Positions 1 through 12,254 of a DNA stretch of 64,000 nucleotides are shown piece after piece. Position numbers and translations under genes: made by a program. The notes under the pieces are model-generated. The model was not told where the DNA came from, did not search any database, and saw only the letters and a list, made by a program, of their open reading frames with translations. Position 1 is the first letter of the stretch. Each line of letters starts with the position of its first letter. The DNA comes from Leptasterias polaris (lineage: Eukaryota; Echinodermata; Asteroidea; Forcipulatida; Asteriidae), in contig JAZGTN010000119.1 of the NCBI GenBank assembly GCA_037783415.1, positions 434,001-498,000 on the forward strand. Reading direction: 5' to 3'.

Positions 1-150
1 AGCATTCTCCCCATACTCTGATAACTCTAACAAGCCGGATTTTGTTTCGTCCTCGCCGTTGAAATACACGCGAGCATTAACCGTTGAAACTACAAGTAAT
101 AAGAAGTGAACGGCTAGAAACAACCGGGTCATCTCACCGTTTGGCGCCAT
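1..150 (-). CDS. Secreted protein, first coding exon (partial at window edge)
   Basis: Reading the minus strand from the ATG at 150-148 gives 50 open codons running off the window edge. The protein begins MAPNGEMTRLFLAVHF and continues into a hydrophobic stretch (LLLVV) ending STVNA, a typical signal peptide with likely cleavage after Ala26. The mature part starts RVYFNGEDETKSG and is acidic. A TATA box lies at 248-241, about 90 bp upstream of the ATG, which is good spacing for a short 5' UTR. A second in-frame Met (codon 7) could be the true start. The layout resembles neuropeptide-precursor genes and other small secreted proteins, but no dibasic site or conserved peptide is visible in the part present, so no family is assigned. 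Confidence 0.5.
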   Translation of the reverse strand, partial: MAPNGEMTRLFLAVHFLLLVVSTVNARVYFNGEDETKSGLLELSEYGENA

Positions 151-240
151 AACAAGAAGCATAATCTTTCGGTTGTCGTCGCAGTAACTTTTATCTACTG
201 GAATGGTGTAAAATTAAATCCAAACTTCGTAGAGCCTCTA

Positions 241-248
241 TATTTATA
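241..248 (-). promoter_or_regulatory. TATA box of the secreted-protein gene at 1-150
   Basis: On the minus strand this reads TATAAATA. It lies about 90 bp upstream of the ATG at 150, implying transcription start near 215. Confidence 0.5.
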
Positions 249-300
249 CACTTTACCACGCGGTAGCGTTGGAGTAACAAACATCTCATTCACCTAGACG

Positions 301-2050
301 TGTCCGCAAGTTGCTCCGCCCACTTTGAAGTATCAACCAATGGCGACGTTGCCTTCTTGCGGTGGCGCAGTGTCAATCCACCCACGTGTCCAAACGCAGA
401 TTTCTATTGGGTATTCATTTACTACGTTTAAAGTGAAATAACTGTGCAAGGATGATATCTACATTTCCAAAAATAATAAATTACAGCGTGTTTCTTATTG
501 TCAACGGTTACGTTGATTACACTCGCGACTTGGTTGGGGGTCGGGTGGGGTGGGTCTCACGGGAGAGGTGGGTCTCACGGGAGAGGTGGGGGCAAACCCC
601 ACGCTTTTAAAAAAAAGCCTATTATCTTTTCGATAATGAGTTGCTGGGTGGATCTCCATTGGGTTCTCCATCATACGCTTCTGATTTGTTTTAAAATTAT
701 CGTTCAAAAAATAAGGCCCCAATCTCAAGGTTTTGAAAAAACACTTCTGTCGTTGACAACGTGCGTCAAAATTACAATAGTTTGACGTCATGTGTGGGAG
801 TTTGCTTTGTTATAATGCTGCAGCAAAGCGGTTATACAAAACGGAGCTCCTATACACATGACTTAGCATTAGTGATAACGTAACATGGCTTCCTGAACCT
901 TTCTGAAAAGCACCGGTGTGATTGTTTTCTACACCATTAAAGTCTGTTTAATCTCATGTGAACTCATTTTTTTTTATTGATTATACAATTTAATTGAATT
1001 TCAGGAAAGATCACTTGTTTCTCGTTCAAGTAGGTCTTGAAGCTTCTCCGGATTAACGGAGACCTAATGCGTGACAGCGGGAAGGAGTGTGGTCTACCTG
1101 ACGACGACTGAAGAACATAACCCTTCACTGAAAGTGTGGGTCTAATTATATTTTGTTATAACGTGACTTGTATCGATGCAGTTGTTACAGAGGTGCTGGA
1201 CATAGCTCTAAGGTATGCGAGAGGCGAGTCTCTTGCATTAAAGGAATAATGGCAATTCTGAAGAAGGGTAGTCGAAGCCAAGAGTGAAAGCTGGGGAATA
1301 TGTTTTTATGATTTTGGTGATAGGAGAATCGTTTTAGAAATGATGTCACGCAGAAATAGCATAGGTTTTGATAATGTCAAACAGAATTTACCAACTGCTG
1401 AATCATAACTGCAAAAAACACTTAGAGAAGTTTTAAATATTATGTACAGTCCCCAGTCCATACTCCAGTGATGGCTTAATCTTGTCCAGAAAACCACAAA
1501 CAGGCTACCTTGCACGGGGGTAACCATAAAAACCAGGCTTCCAGTAGATAATAGACTTGATTTCAAGTCTGAGATCGCGGTTATTTCTCTGCATCAGCCA
1601 CACAAAATTTCCTCCGCAGAATGGCTATCACGCGGTCTCAGCTCGCAATCTGTGATCGTAGGTTAAAGACGGAGGTTAATCCACAAGAGGGCGCTATTTC
1701 AGGCAATTATGTATTGGCTATCAGGTAGACTAAAAACCACGAGCACAGACTTGGAACCAAGTCTAAGGAGATAACAGTCTAAGTGCTCATTGTCATCTAA
1801 TCTTATAGAAGTAAAAACATACAGCTCAGCTGTCAGTTATTACTGTACCGGAACAATCACGTAGTGAATTTTGTAAAGCAAAACAATTTGAACCGGGATG
1901 AAAATCGACCCTGGGTGGAGCTGTCCCGGAACCTACCCTGCAATATTTTTGATAAGGTGCTATAGGATTGGTGACATAATTTCCTTGATAAAAGTTACAT
2001 GACGTAGTGCTCAATATGAGGAGTAATGGTCAGTACTGGGGGACCTTTAG
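301..2050. other. Intergenic DNA, no supported gene
   Basis: Short ORFs here overlap on opposite strands and show no domain, signal peptide or splice context. At 553-590 a 19-bp unit (core GGGTCTCACGGGAGAGGT) is present twice in tandem. Bases 690-990 match a second copy at 10735-11035, listed separately. Nothing else was recognised. Confidence 0.5.
690..990 (+). repeat. Dispersed repeat, copy 1 (second copy at 10735-11035)
   Basis: Both copies share, in the same order, AAGGTTTTGAAAAA, GTGCGTCAAAAT, ACGTCATGTG, ACGGAGCTCC, CTTCTGAAAAGCACC-like text and GTGAACTCA. Divergence is moderate with small indels, so it is an old interspersed or segmental repeat. No terminal inverted repeat was identified. 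Confidence 0.6.
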
Positions 2051-2054
2051 GCCA

Positions 2055-2412
2055 TATAATAATAATAATAATAATAATAACTAGTTCTTATATAGCGCAT
2101 TTCACAATAACGTATGCGCTTTACATTAGTGCCCTGGTCATTGGGCCAATAACATTCCTATAATCTTTCTCAGCTTCCTGGGGTGCATACAGCCCTGGGC
2201 TGCCGTGGCGCTCCGAAGGCTTTTTCAAACACAGTATCAACCTCTACCCTTGCAGGTACCCATTTATACCCCTGGGTGAAGAGAAGCAATTATAGCAAAG
2301 TGTCTTGCTCAAGGACACAAGCGTCATGACCGGGACTCGAACCCACACCCCGATGACTAAACCACCAGAACTTGAATCCGACGCTCTAAACCACTCGGCC
2401 ATGACACCCTAT
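2055..2412 (-). mobile_element. tRNA-derived SINE with (ATT)n tail
   Basis: On the minus strand the head reads GTCATGGCCGAGTGGTTTAG (RNA polymerase III A-box region) followed by GTGGGTTCGAGTCCCGG (B box), as in a tRNA-Ser or tRNA-Leu-derived SINE. The body then has GCAAGACACTTTGC-type text, and the 3' end reads TATATAAGAACTAGTT plus (ATT)n, seen as AATAATAAT at 2059-2082. The same family occurs at 6790-7192, 18362-18620, 36990-37140, 46565-47000 and 51430-51540. Confidence 0.75.
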
Positions 2413-2625
2413 GAATGTGTGTATAGTATGTTTACTGAGAAATGGGTGCGAGCCTTGAAATGATACTACAAACTACCTGTTGACATTATAATTATTAGGG
2501 AAATAATGAATTTGTTTTAAAATCATCCTCACAAAATTTCAATTTAGAATCGCCGACTTGTTTGATGCAACAAATCGATTTAATGTAATATTCATAAGTT
2601 ATGCGTTCACAATAGTAATTTGTAT

Positions 2626-2965
2626 CAAAGGGTGTGCGTACTTTGGTAAGAGTGACAAAATAACTGTTCACAGATTTGCACATAACGTACATTGTATAAA
2701 GATGGTCATGGTGGGAAACTCTCTTTGAAGTATTTTTGCTTGAAATTTACTTTTTTGAGAAATAAGTAAAACAATTAACTTTGATCTTGAAAGTCCAAAA
2801 CTCAATGTTTGAAAACAGTGAAAACACTCTTAAGTTTGTTTTTGTTCCTTCTTGTTTTCCCGTGACTCCAAAAACCGATTGAGCTTGAACTTTCACAGGT
2901 TGCACATATCAGGAGTGGATACTGGTCTTTGACAATTACCAATGTGACATATTTTATGTGCTTAA
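2626..2965 (+). mobile_element. MITE-like dispersed repeat (GGTAATTGTCAAAGACCAGT family)
   Basis: Contains GGTCATGGTGGGAAACT, GAACTTTCACAGGTT and ATACTGGTCTTTGACAATTACC in the order also found at 55754-56126 and, reversed, at 9030-9330 and 19395-19680. The best-preserved copy (55754-56126) has matching ends, which suggests a non-autonomous DNA transposon. Confidence 0.55.
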
Positions 2966-5900
2966 GTGCCTTAATTAGTAATTACAGTTACTTGGCAATT
3001 AATTAGAGAAACAATTAATGTTGTTTGTGGTGTTAATTGTAAGACTGACCGTTTTTTGTAGTCATTTATTATTTGGCTGCACAATAATGTTTGGCCAATG
3101 AGAACTGAAGGGGAGGGGGGAGGTTATGTTACGGTCAGAAGCAACACCCCACCCTGAACTTATTTAAATTTACTGATTACGTAATATTCCACTGCCTGTT
3201 AAACCCCCGTCTTCTGAATAATAAAGCTACTTAACTGGCAATTCAAAACCAGAAACGAGAAGAGCAAGACGTGAATTATTGTAAGCTCCGAGGATCATGA
3301 TACACAGTACTCCACATGTTCATTGGACCTAACGCATCCCTGAAACCATCTCTATTCCTTTGGAGCATGCAGAACGTCATTCACATCAGCAAATTGTAAC
3401 CCCCGTGTGATGTATAAGTGTCTTGCCCGAGAGCACGCTTGTCTCGACACCATAGTTCACTTCTCTCGACCACTCATTCACAACGCGCAACGCTTTGCAG
3501 TTTCATTGACAATAACCCTTCCGCATGTTTGTTGTTTCATGTACATATTGGTTCAAATAAGGTGTACACAATAGACTCTGACAATGTCACCGCATTGTAA
3601 ACTGCTATTTTTGATGATTTTTACTAGAAAAAATTGTTAGAATAAATGCTTCTGTAGTTAGAGTTGACGTGGGATACAACAACATAAATGTATTATTTAT
3701 TTTTGTATGGAGGTTTATCGACACAGAAATGCCAGTCGGCGAATAGTTATACACAAAAAAATTACAACTTCTCGTTTTTGCACACACCACGCGTGCACTG
3801 CAGCCTATTATGTAATAGTTAGTTCAACATGTCACTGCAGACGCGTCAAATTCAATTAAACAAAAATAATAGTAGTAATCATAATAATAATAATACGACA
3901 GTGTTAACAATCTGACATCAAAGGCACCGATGACCAACGCACACAAACTAAGACAATTTTGGTCTTTGCTCCAAATTTATTCATACTTGTTAAAACCCTA
4001 TGACGTAGATTACGTCATCTTTTCGTCTTATAAAGGTACTGACGAAATGTCGACGTCACATGATGCATATTACTAGCTGTTGCAAGGGAATTGAAGCTAA
4101 CAGAATCACCCACAAAGCTGTACTTATGCTTATGAAACACGTTTTACACGTGTATCAAACGTGCACAACGTATTTCATAACATTGTAAGCTTTGTTCCGT
4201 ATCTACACCTTTACAAAAAACAGAGAACGTTACATATTGAATCCGGTTAACATGACACAGCGAGTTCGTGCTCGCTTCGCTGTCTTGTAAAAAAAAAATG
4301 GGGACGTAACTATGGGATAACAAAGATAAGTCATCGGTTTGCCGCATTTACAAACATGTGTGAAGATATCGATTGGTAAATACAAAGTACAGTATCGGTA
4401 GTAATATTGATGCAAAATTGATTAGTTTCATTCCGGAAAAACCCCCAAAATCACTTATTTAGGTACATACCATTACCAGAGAAATACTTAAACTACTCTA
4501 AAAATAATATTGTCCAGAAAGAGTAAATACCGACAAATCACTGTTAAGTTCTTCAAAACAATTATAATTCCTGACGAAACTAAAATCGGTTTTTGTAAAT
4601 TTCTCTAACGGTGATATTGAATTTGATGAGTTTTACAAAAGTGTTTTATTTTCCAAACCATGAAATGGTGAAAGGGGAATGATGCAAAATAAACCTCACT
4701 GCAATTTATACAATTTTCAATTTAGAAATCGTAAGGACAGGAGAAGCTTTCGCTCCGATTCAACCTTGTCAACAGAAATGAGAGAAAACTCTAATTGAAT
4801 AGATGCTTGTTGGTGTTTTAAAACATGAGGCTGTTCTGCCGTGTTTGCTCGGCCCTGCCGGTCTCATGAGGCGTTGGAACCGAGCGAATTCTGCTAAGAT
4901 AGGTGAATTATGGCACAATACAAGGGCGCCACCAGTGGTCCAAAAATGTGACGAATGGATAAAATTATTACTTATGACAAAAATGTGACGAATAGGCCTA
5001 GATCAAATTATTACTTATGACAATTGAAAGGTGAGTGGGAGGGATGGGGGTTGGGGGTGTAAGAATAACCGAATTGACTCTTTTTCAACAGCTACACAGA
5101 CCTTTGACAAGTTTCAGTCCTTTTGTTTATTGTTTATTTCTATTAAAATCGGTACAACCAAATCGAGGCTGGACGGCCAATTACTCCACTATGTTGCCAT
5201 GGTAAAACATCACCATTTAAACTATATAAGATGACGTGAAACTTTGAGAAATTGCTGCTGTAAGAAAATGGGTGAAAATACAGGTTTGCTAAAACTCGTA
5301 ATTGAGGAAGAAATTCATCCCTTTTTTGTAACGACGTCTTAAAGATGGCACTGTCAATGACGTCATCGTTACGTTCTTCCCATCAAAGCCCTTAACATCG
5401 TGAGTGGCCAGTATTTTGAGCTCATGAGGGTTTATGCCATTTTGGGGTCAAAGGTTAAGTGGCTACTACTGTGTTATTAACCTAAAATCAGTGTTGATAA
5501 TAAGCACACTTTAGTGCTGTTTTACTCTACTGATACTGAGTTATAGTTGTAGGTTTCGAAATTGGTTAAATACTCTTTCAATTATAATAAATTATGCTTA
5601 ACTTTAAAATCTCCTTTGCTCATTTATAATATACATAATACAAACCAATCAATAAACGGTTGAGAATCCTAGGAATCCTGGTAATAATAACCGAATAACT
5701 AAGTAAAATAGAAACAAACGTGGGCATAACATCCGGGGGCTAGATAACCAGTGAATTCTACTGTTAGTTATCGTTGACAACGCTTATACCCTGAGCGCGT
5801 TGTGCAATGTTGTGTGAATAATGTGTTGCTCACGAAGCAATTTTTGCGTGGTGAATACGCGAGCAAGTGTCAACATTGATACGTGAGGACATCTGTACTG

Positions 5901-6780
5901 AATCATGAAACACTCCGGTCGCACTGTCCATTCTCTGATTGGCTAACTCATGGACTAAGGCGGCTAGTGATTGGTTGATTGCAGCTTCGGTTGATGACGT
6001 AAATACAACATGACTGTCAGTGTACTGTTGAGTAGGGTGAATACGATGCGATGGCGATTGATGCACACGAGAGGGCGGTAGGCTTCATTGTGGATTGTCA
6101 ATGCAAGGGCTGGCAGGTTCAACCTGTGGACAATTAAAACAATATATACAATTTTGACATTTTGTGCTGTATTTCTTACCGTTATTAACTCCGCCCCTTT
6201 CCATGTACCTTTGTATTTTTACGAACTGTCCACGAACAATGTTCCTTCAACCGAATGATAGTTTTTCAAAGCCTATTACTCAGAGGGTGTTTTTGTTTGC
6301 TTGTTTTTTTTCAGACTTTATTTAATTTTTTTGGTTTTGGTACACAAATCTAAATTCCACGATTCATAAATATTTATTTCAGTAAAATTTACTTGAAATT
6401 TGGGGGATTTATTTTTGGAAACTATTCAAAAAGTAAACATCAATTACTTGCTGAGGTCCCGTTGGGGCACTTTTAATTTGTCACAAAATTCATAGACGGA
6501 AAAAAAAAACCCACACCAAATTCACATCCATTGGGACAATACTGCTATGATCACGTGACATTTGCGTCCATACTTAGCCGAGTAAGAAACTACTAAAATG
6601 AGCAAAATAATGATAATGGGAGAGATTTCAATAATAATTGTGACACACTTAATTACGGCATTCACAAATAGAAACTGAAAAACACATTGGCCGACAACTT
6701 TGGCGACCAATTCCCACAATGCATTACCCTAACTGTCATGTTTTACTTTACACTTGCTGTTTTTTGTTTTATAGATTTTG
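2966..6780. other. Intergenic AT-rich DNA, no supported gene
   Basis: Only short ORFs (60-80 codons) are present, with no recognisable motif, signal peptide or convincing splice context. Contains an (AAT)n tract around 3870-3897. Nothing else was recognised. Confidence 0.4.
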
Positions 6781-6789
6781 TAATTAATA

Positions 6790-7192
6790 ATAGTGGATTC
6801 TTATATAGCGCTCATATCCGTCACTCAGTGACGCTCAAGGCGCTTCAACAGTCTGCAAGGTATGTGGAGCTATGAAGTATGAGACCTATTCCTTTACATA
6901 GCACCATGTAATGGTTTACAAGGTGCTGTGGCGCAATAGGCAGCCAATCAAACCAGGAACACCGGAGCAAACCCCTTCTCTTTACGATAAGTGCACTGGG
7001 TTCTTTTACGTGCATTACACAACACACGGGACCAACGGCTTTACGTCCCATTCGAAGGACGAAGCAATAATGGTTAAGTGTCTTGCTTAAGGACACAAGT
7101 GTCACGACCGGGACTCGAACCCACACTCTGCTGAACAGAAACACCAGAGCTTGAGTCCGGTGCTCTTATCCGCTCGGCCACGACACGCCTAT
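6790..7192 (-). mobile_element. tRNA-derived SINE, near full length
   Basis: On the minus strand: GTCGTGGCCGAGCGGATAAG (A box region), GTGGGTTCGAGTCCCGGTCG (B box), then GACACTTGTGTCCTTAAGCA, AAAGAACCCAGTGCACTTATC, and a 3' end with TATATAAGAATCCACTATTA. The apparent 99-residue ORF over it is an artefact. Confidence 0.75.
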
Positions 7193-7907
7193 AAATAAAC
7201 AATGAAAATTAACTTTGATCCATATTTTTAAGTAAGATTCGTAAAATACACACAGTTCACTAAAATGTAACACATGGGGACCGATGAAAAAATTGTGAAT
7301 TTATTTGTTTCTTTGTTTGTTTTTCTTTAAAAAGGGTTTGATGCATCACCTCACTCATGATGGGATCATTACACTGCACATCATGCGATGTTAAAATTGA
7401 CACCATGGGTGCTGTCAAAATAACCCCAAAATTATCAAATTTTACACCATAAGATGTTTAAATAACACCAATAAAACAGAAGAAGAAAACAAATCAGATA
7501 TGACTTGTATTTCATATGATTAGAAGTCACACATGACTTAATCTCATATTACAACTCAGTACAAGTTATAATCATCATACTTATACTTATGAATATGGCA
7601 CAATTAAGTTATGATTATGAGATGTATCAATGTCATAAATACAACATACTTAGCACTTGTAAGAGTGGGCAAATGTACAGTATGACAATAAGCATATCCC
7701 TACAATCACTAAAGAGGAAGGGAAGTGACCAATTATATTTTGTTTTGTACTCATTTTCTCATAGAAAGTGTCCTGTGTGAGTGGGGGAAAAGTACAAGTC
7801 TCTAACCTCACGTTAAAATGGTCTAAATCCATTTCAAGTGCACACAATTATTGTCAACATCCACAACATCTGATGACATCATTCTGGTCGCTTCCCTTCC
7901 TCTCTTT

Positions 7908-8456
7908 GGGTGCTTTCGATTAGCTTCCCCGGGTCGATCCAGGTCTGACCCCAGTGCGTTCGAATAGCTCTGACGTCATTGCTGTGGCTCACCCGGGTGA
8001 GACCCAAGTGCCCTGCTCGTGGAGCGGGTTACTTGGGGCTATAGCCGACCCTAGTTCATGGCGTCACGGCGAAAACCTTTCTCAATGGCCACCATTTTGT
8101 TTGTAATTCAGCGGGACATTTTAGGAAGTTTAACACACATTTTCGCCATTACAACAGCGTTTTTGTGAGCAATAAGTATTTTTTATTCGAAGCCGGGTAC
8201 CTTTGTATCACTGTGGGGTTGTACAAATTGTTTAATGTTGCAGTTTTACCTTGAGAATAATTATTTTACGATGTTTTCGTGAATCCACGGAAAGTATCGG
8301 ACATACGGCACAAAATGGAAGTAGTTCCGGTCGGCTGTCCCAAGATGCATTGGTGTGAATGCTGGGGGAAGTTGGCGTTCGATTAGCTCATGGTTAGGGG
8401 CTCACCCGGATGAGCAGACCGGGTCGACCCGGGGAAGCTAATCGAACTCACCCTTA
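7908..8456. mobile_element. Palindromic MITE, GGTGCGTTCGATTAGCTTCC family, copy 1
   Basis: Left end GGGTGCTTTCGATTAGCTTC and the reverse complement of the right end GGGTGAGTTCGATTAGCTTC match for about 33 bp through CCCGGGTCGA. Subterminal motifs such as GGCTCACCCGGGTGAG recur. Internal text (CAATGGCCACCATTTTGTTT, CAGCGGGACATTTTAGGAAG) is almost identical to 45618-46141, showing a mobile family. No coding capacity. Confidence 0.75.
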
Positions 8457-9029
8457 AAAAGACTTTCTAACTCATAATAATGAGGTGCAAGGCATAGTTA
8501 TGACGTATGCTAAGAATGAATTTCTTTTTCTTTAAAAGACTGTGTGGTAAATGTCACAGACCAGTATCCTCATGAAGTTTCCAAGCATACGCATAATATA
8601 ACAAACCTGTGAAAATGTTGGTTCATTTGGTCGTCGAAGTTGCAAGATTAATAATGAATTAAAGAAAAACAACAACAACAAAAACACCCTTGTTTGATAC
8701 AATTATTGTGTACTTGTGTGCTTTCAAATTGTTGGTAAAAAATACCACCTCTCTTTCTAATACTACATGTATTTAAAAAATGGTTCTTTCTAACAATGTT
8801 TTATAATGTCAACAGCTTTCCAGTGTTCTCTAACAAGCAAGTTTTGTGGTCATTAACTTGTGGATTGCTCACTAAAAGTATACCCTGTCTGTAAGTATTT
8901 ATTTTTCCTGAATGTCCATTTAACGATCAGTACAAAATTGAGTTTTTTTAGCATGTTTTTATTTTGCGAAGTACTTTCTTCACATCACGAGAAAGAAATC
9001 CGTAGTCCATAAAAGCACATGTGTCACAC

Positions 9030-9330
9030 TGGTAATTGTCAAAGACCAGTATCCACACTTGATGTGACTCAATACATGAACAAATAAACACGGTGAAACT
9101 TTAAGGTCAATCGGTTATTTGAGTCACAAGAAAAGTTGTGAAAAAAAACTTGAAATTTTTACACTGTTTTCAAACATTGAGTTTTGGTCATCATGCAAGA
9201 TCAAAACTAATTGTTTCATTCATTTCTCAACAAACTATGGCATTTCAGGCAACACTATGTCATAGGGAAGTTTTCCCACCATGACCATCTTTACACAGGT
9301 AAGTTTTGTGCAAGTTTGTGAACATTTATG
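9030..9330 (-). mobile_element. MITE-like dispersed repeat (GGTAATTGTCAAAGACCAGT family), minus copy
   Basis: Reverse-oriented relative of 2626-2965 and 55754-56126, sharing GGTAATTGTCAAAGACCAGT, CACTTGATGTGACTCAA and GTTTTCCCACCATGACCATC. Confidence 0.55.
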
Positions 9331-9406
9331 TTTTGAACTGTTCCTATTGTTAGAGTGTTCATCCAACGTACCTTGTAATTATGTGGTCCGCTTTGTAGTT
9401 GTAGAG

Positions 9407-9682
9407 TTAGACTGCCGTTGAGCGTACTCTCCTTTTACCGAAAGAACCAGAACACAAAGCAGGATTTGATGCCCAACAATCCCTCTTCCTAAACTTATCT
9501 TGCCGCTCAGCGTCCGGATACTGGGCAGCTTGTCCAGCCGACCTGAGGAACTCGGCGACGGGATCGTTGAACGGGCCAGGTGGCTGGTTGCCGTCTTCCA
9601 TATCGCCGCTGTAAGCACGCGTTGTACCGACGAGCATCAACGCCAAAAACACAACAACGCACAACATCACACTTCGCGCCAT
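9407..9682 (-). CDS. Neuropeptide precursor, single cyclic amidated peptide
   Basis: A complete 91-residue ORF. Residues 1-23 (MARSVMLCVVVFLALMLVGT...RA) form a signal peptide, and residues 24-67 an acidic spacer ending FRKR. Residues 68-81 are DCWASNPALCSGSF, followed by Gly82 (amide donor), Lys83-Arg84 and a short tail. The predicted secreted product is a 14-residue C-terminally amidated peptide with a Cys69-Cys77 disulfide. The start is the ATG at 9682-9680, because the upstream in-frame codons lie before the expected transcription start set by the TATA box at 9748-9755. The aromatic residue after the first Cys, Asn-Pro before the second Cys and a C-terminal Phe recall allatostatin-C/somatostatin-type peptides, but the ring is one residue larger than CYFNPISCF-type rings. 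Family assignment is therefore tentative; neuropeptide-precursor status is well supported. Confidence 0.8.
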   Translation of the reverse strand: MARSVMLCVVVFLALMLVGTTRAYSGDMEDGNQPPGPFNDPVAEFLRSAGQAAQYPDAERQDKFRKRDCWASNPALCSGSFGKRRVRSTAV

Positions 9683-9747
9683 TTTGAAACTAATACGAAA
9701 CGCTCGTGCAACAAAATCAAACTGGCTGCTGCGAGAGCAAGCTCGCA

Positions 9748-9755
9748 CTTTTATA
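9748..9755 (-). promoter_or_regulatory. TATA box of the neuropeptide precursor gene
   Basis: Reads TATAAAAG on the minus strand, 66 bp upstream of the ATG at 9682, placing transcription start near 9720 and giving a 5' UTR of about 40 nt. Confidence 0.6.
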
Positions 9756-10107
9756 GAAATCCGCCCCCTAAAATTTTGCTTACAAACCGCTTGAAAAATT
9801 GACCAATGATATTATGTGTAAACAGAAGTCTTAATTGAAATATTCCTTTTTTAGGTCAGGGCCACCGTATCTGCATGAGATCTACTCGGATTTCGCAAAT
9901 CTTTTCACAAACATCACGAACGCTGATGTGAAGAGAAACACAATTAGACATTCCCCCATCTACAGTACACAACATTAAGCACGCATGCGGCGTAGTCAAA
10001 CTAGCTGTTTTAAACACAAACTGCCCCAGGAAATTCTCGAGTCTAAATAATTGAACGTGGAGTTTAATCATGATAAAACTACACACGTCGTGACGGACAA
10101 TACTCAA

Positions 10108-12240
10108 TTTTAATGAAATTTAATTAAGCAGAAATTCTTTATTAAAGTGAGGCAAACAACGCGTCTGAGAGTTAACAAAACCTCTATTTAGTTTCGTTTT
10201 GCAGAAGAAAAAATAAATAATTGATACGTAATGGCATAATAAGGGCCAAGTGTTACACGTAAACAGACCACGCATAACAAAGAGTCTGGTTAATAAGCAG
10301 TTGTTTACAAAGCTGTTATTAGACTCTTCTTTGATTTCATGTTTTCATAAACACTACCGGAAAACACAAATAAAATGGTTTATATCCGTGACAGCTAGAA
10401 ATCCTTGGCAATTTTTAAATCCGTTTTAAACCTTCCTTAACCGCAAACACATCCGGAGTTTCGGGTGGTGGTGTGGGGGGGAATACCTGTTTAAGGCCTA
10501 CCTAATAGACTAGTGCAAGTCTCTCGTGTATTCAAGTTTCCGGGACCATGTTGGTCCCAACCATCATGAGTGATATGCGATGCGATTCTGTTTCTTAAAA
10601 TACTTTGTTAGTTTTAACAGCTACTTAAACAACAACTGATTATAGGGTATTTTTATTTAAACTTATAATGCGTTTGTATATCATCTAAATGTAATTTTGA
10701 TGTTTGTACACTTCTGAAGTTTTCGTAATTATCGGAGAAAAAAATTAGGCCCAAAACTAAAGGTTTTGAAAAACTAGAAACACCCTTTCCGATGACGGCG
10801 TGCGTCAAAATGACAATGTATTTACGTCATGTGCGGGATTATGCTTTAATTGTTATACCTCAATGCTGCAACAAAGCAGCTATACCAAACGGAGCTCCCA
10901 CATAAGATGTAACATGAGTTAATCAGGACTTTTCGCGAATCCTTCTGAAAAGCACCAAAGAAGGGTTTCCAAAATAATTGTATTTTACACAATTAAAATC
11001 TGTTTCATTTCTTGTGAACTCAATTTCCTTATACATTGAACACCTTTTAGATGAGTTTCAACAAAGACCTTTAAGGTCTTTGTTGAAATTTATTTGTTGC
11101 CGTTTTCGTACCGGTACTTTAGGCTAAACAAGTAATTATATTATTGTTGGGAAAAGAAAATTAAGCCATGAAACAAGTAAGAAAGTAAAATAAATTAATC
11201 AAACCAACAAAGACAAACCGAAAATGAAACTTGGCCTCCGTTTCCGGTTTCATTTTGAATCAATTCAGATTGACGTTCATCTTATCATTAAACCTACGTA
11301 ACGGTCGCACAAATTCGGGCATGGTTGGCAAATGAGGTTAAAAAGAAGAAAAAAGCACCAACGTAGAAAACTGTACCTTTGTATCATACAATTTATTTGT
11401 ACTTTCAAAGACTTTACTCATTGACGGATTATTTTCATAAAATATTCAATACACACACATCCACATTTTAGAGTGACTTTTTTCCACTGATTACGAAAGA
11501 CTAATCAAGCTTAATCTATCAGCCACAAAACAAAATAATTTTCAAAATGTATTCCCCTTCTTTAAGTGCTTCTGAAGGAAGTACACAATAATTTAGGGCA
11601 AAATGCCATATGCATTAATATGCATATTTGGACTAATTAAAACAAAACAAAACTATTGCACAATGTTACTGGCAAGAATGACATATAAATACATTATTTT
11701 AAACAATTTATGGTACAACAAAGAACAATACTATAGAGCGGGATTTGCACCAGAGACCTCCGGATAAACGTGCCGGCGCTCTTTCAACACTAGCCCTAAG
11801 TTTTGTAAATATCTTTTCTCTGACTGGCTACATATAGGGAGACCGCCAAAATTACGGCTCAGGCCTGACATTTCGTTCTTCGGAAAAAAGTAGGAACATT
11901 TTATCAACTACCAGGACTGACCTACGTTCACGGACGCTGTAGGCTCCAAAAATAGACATTTCAAGGCTTATTTATAACAATTTGTTTTCGGTTTTTTAAT
12001 AATAATATTACACAACATTTATTAGGCGCTTAATACGGTTGTTTCTAAGCGCACCATTGTCTGTCTACAAAATAATTACCAACCAAAACTTATAATGAAC
12101 ACACGAATTATAAATCTGTACTTTTTTCAATAAATCATACATGGATAATAATAATAATCAAGCATAAGATCAAACACAAGGAATAAGATGGTGTGCACCT
12201 CCCTTTAACAAGGGCAAATGTTTGGAAACCAGACAGTAGT
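10108..12240. other. Intergenic DNA upstream of the neuropeptide gene
   Basis: No supported gene. Contains the second copy of a dispersed repeat (10735-11035), a near-perfect 33-bp hairpin at 11056-11090 centred on CCTTTAAGG, and a tRNA-derived SINE fragment around 11725-11800 (minus). The SINE has a B-box-like GGTGCAAATCCCGCTC and no acceptor-stem complementarity. Confidence 0.45.
10735..11035 (+). repeat. Dispersed repeat, copy 2 (first copy at 690-990)
   Basis: Shares ordered blocks with 690-990: AAGGTTTTGAAAAA, GTGCGTCAAAAT, TTACGTCATGTG, ACGGAGCTCC, CCTTCTGAAAAGCACC, TTGTGAACTCAAT. Confidence 0.6.
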
Positions 12241-12254
12241 AGGTAGGATACCAT

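Noticed and set aside
2340..2410. tRNA-Ser/Leu-like gene on the minus strand
   Set aside because: It is the head of a dispersed SINE with copies at 6790, 18362, 46565 and 51430.
9683..9748. Longer neuropeptide precursor starting at 9748
   Set aside because: The extra 22 codons overlap the TATA box and lie upstream of the expected transcription start; MARSVMLC gives a proper signal peptide.
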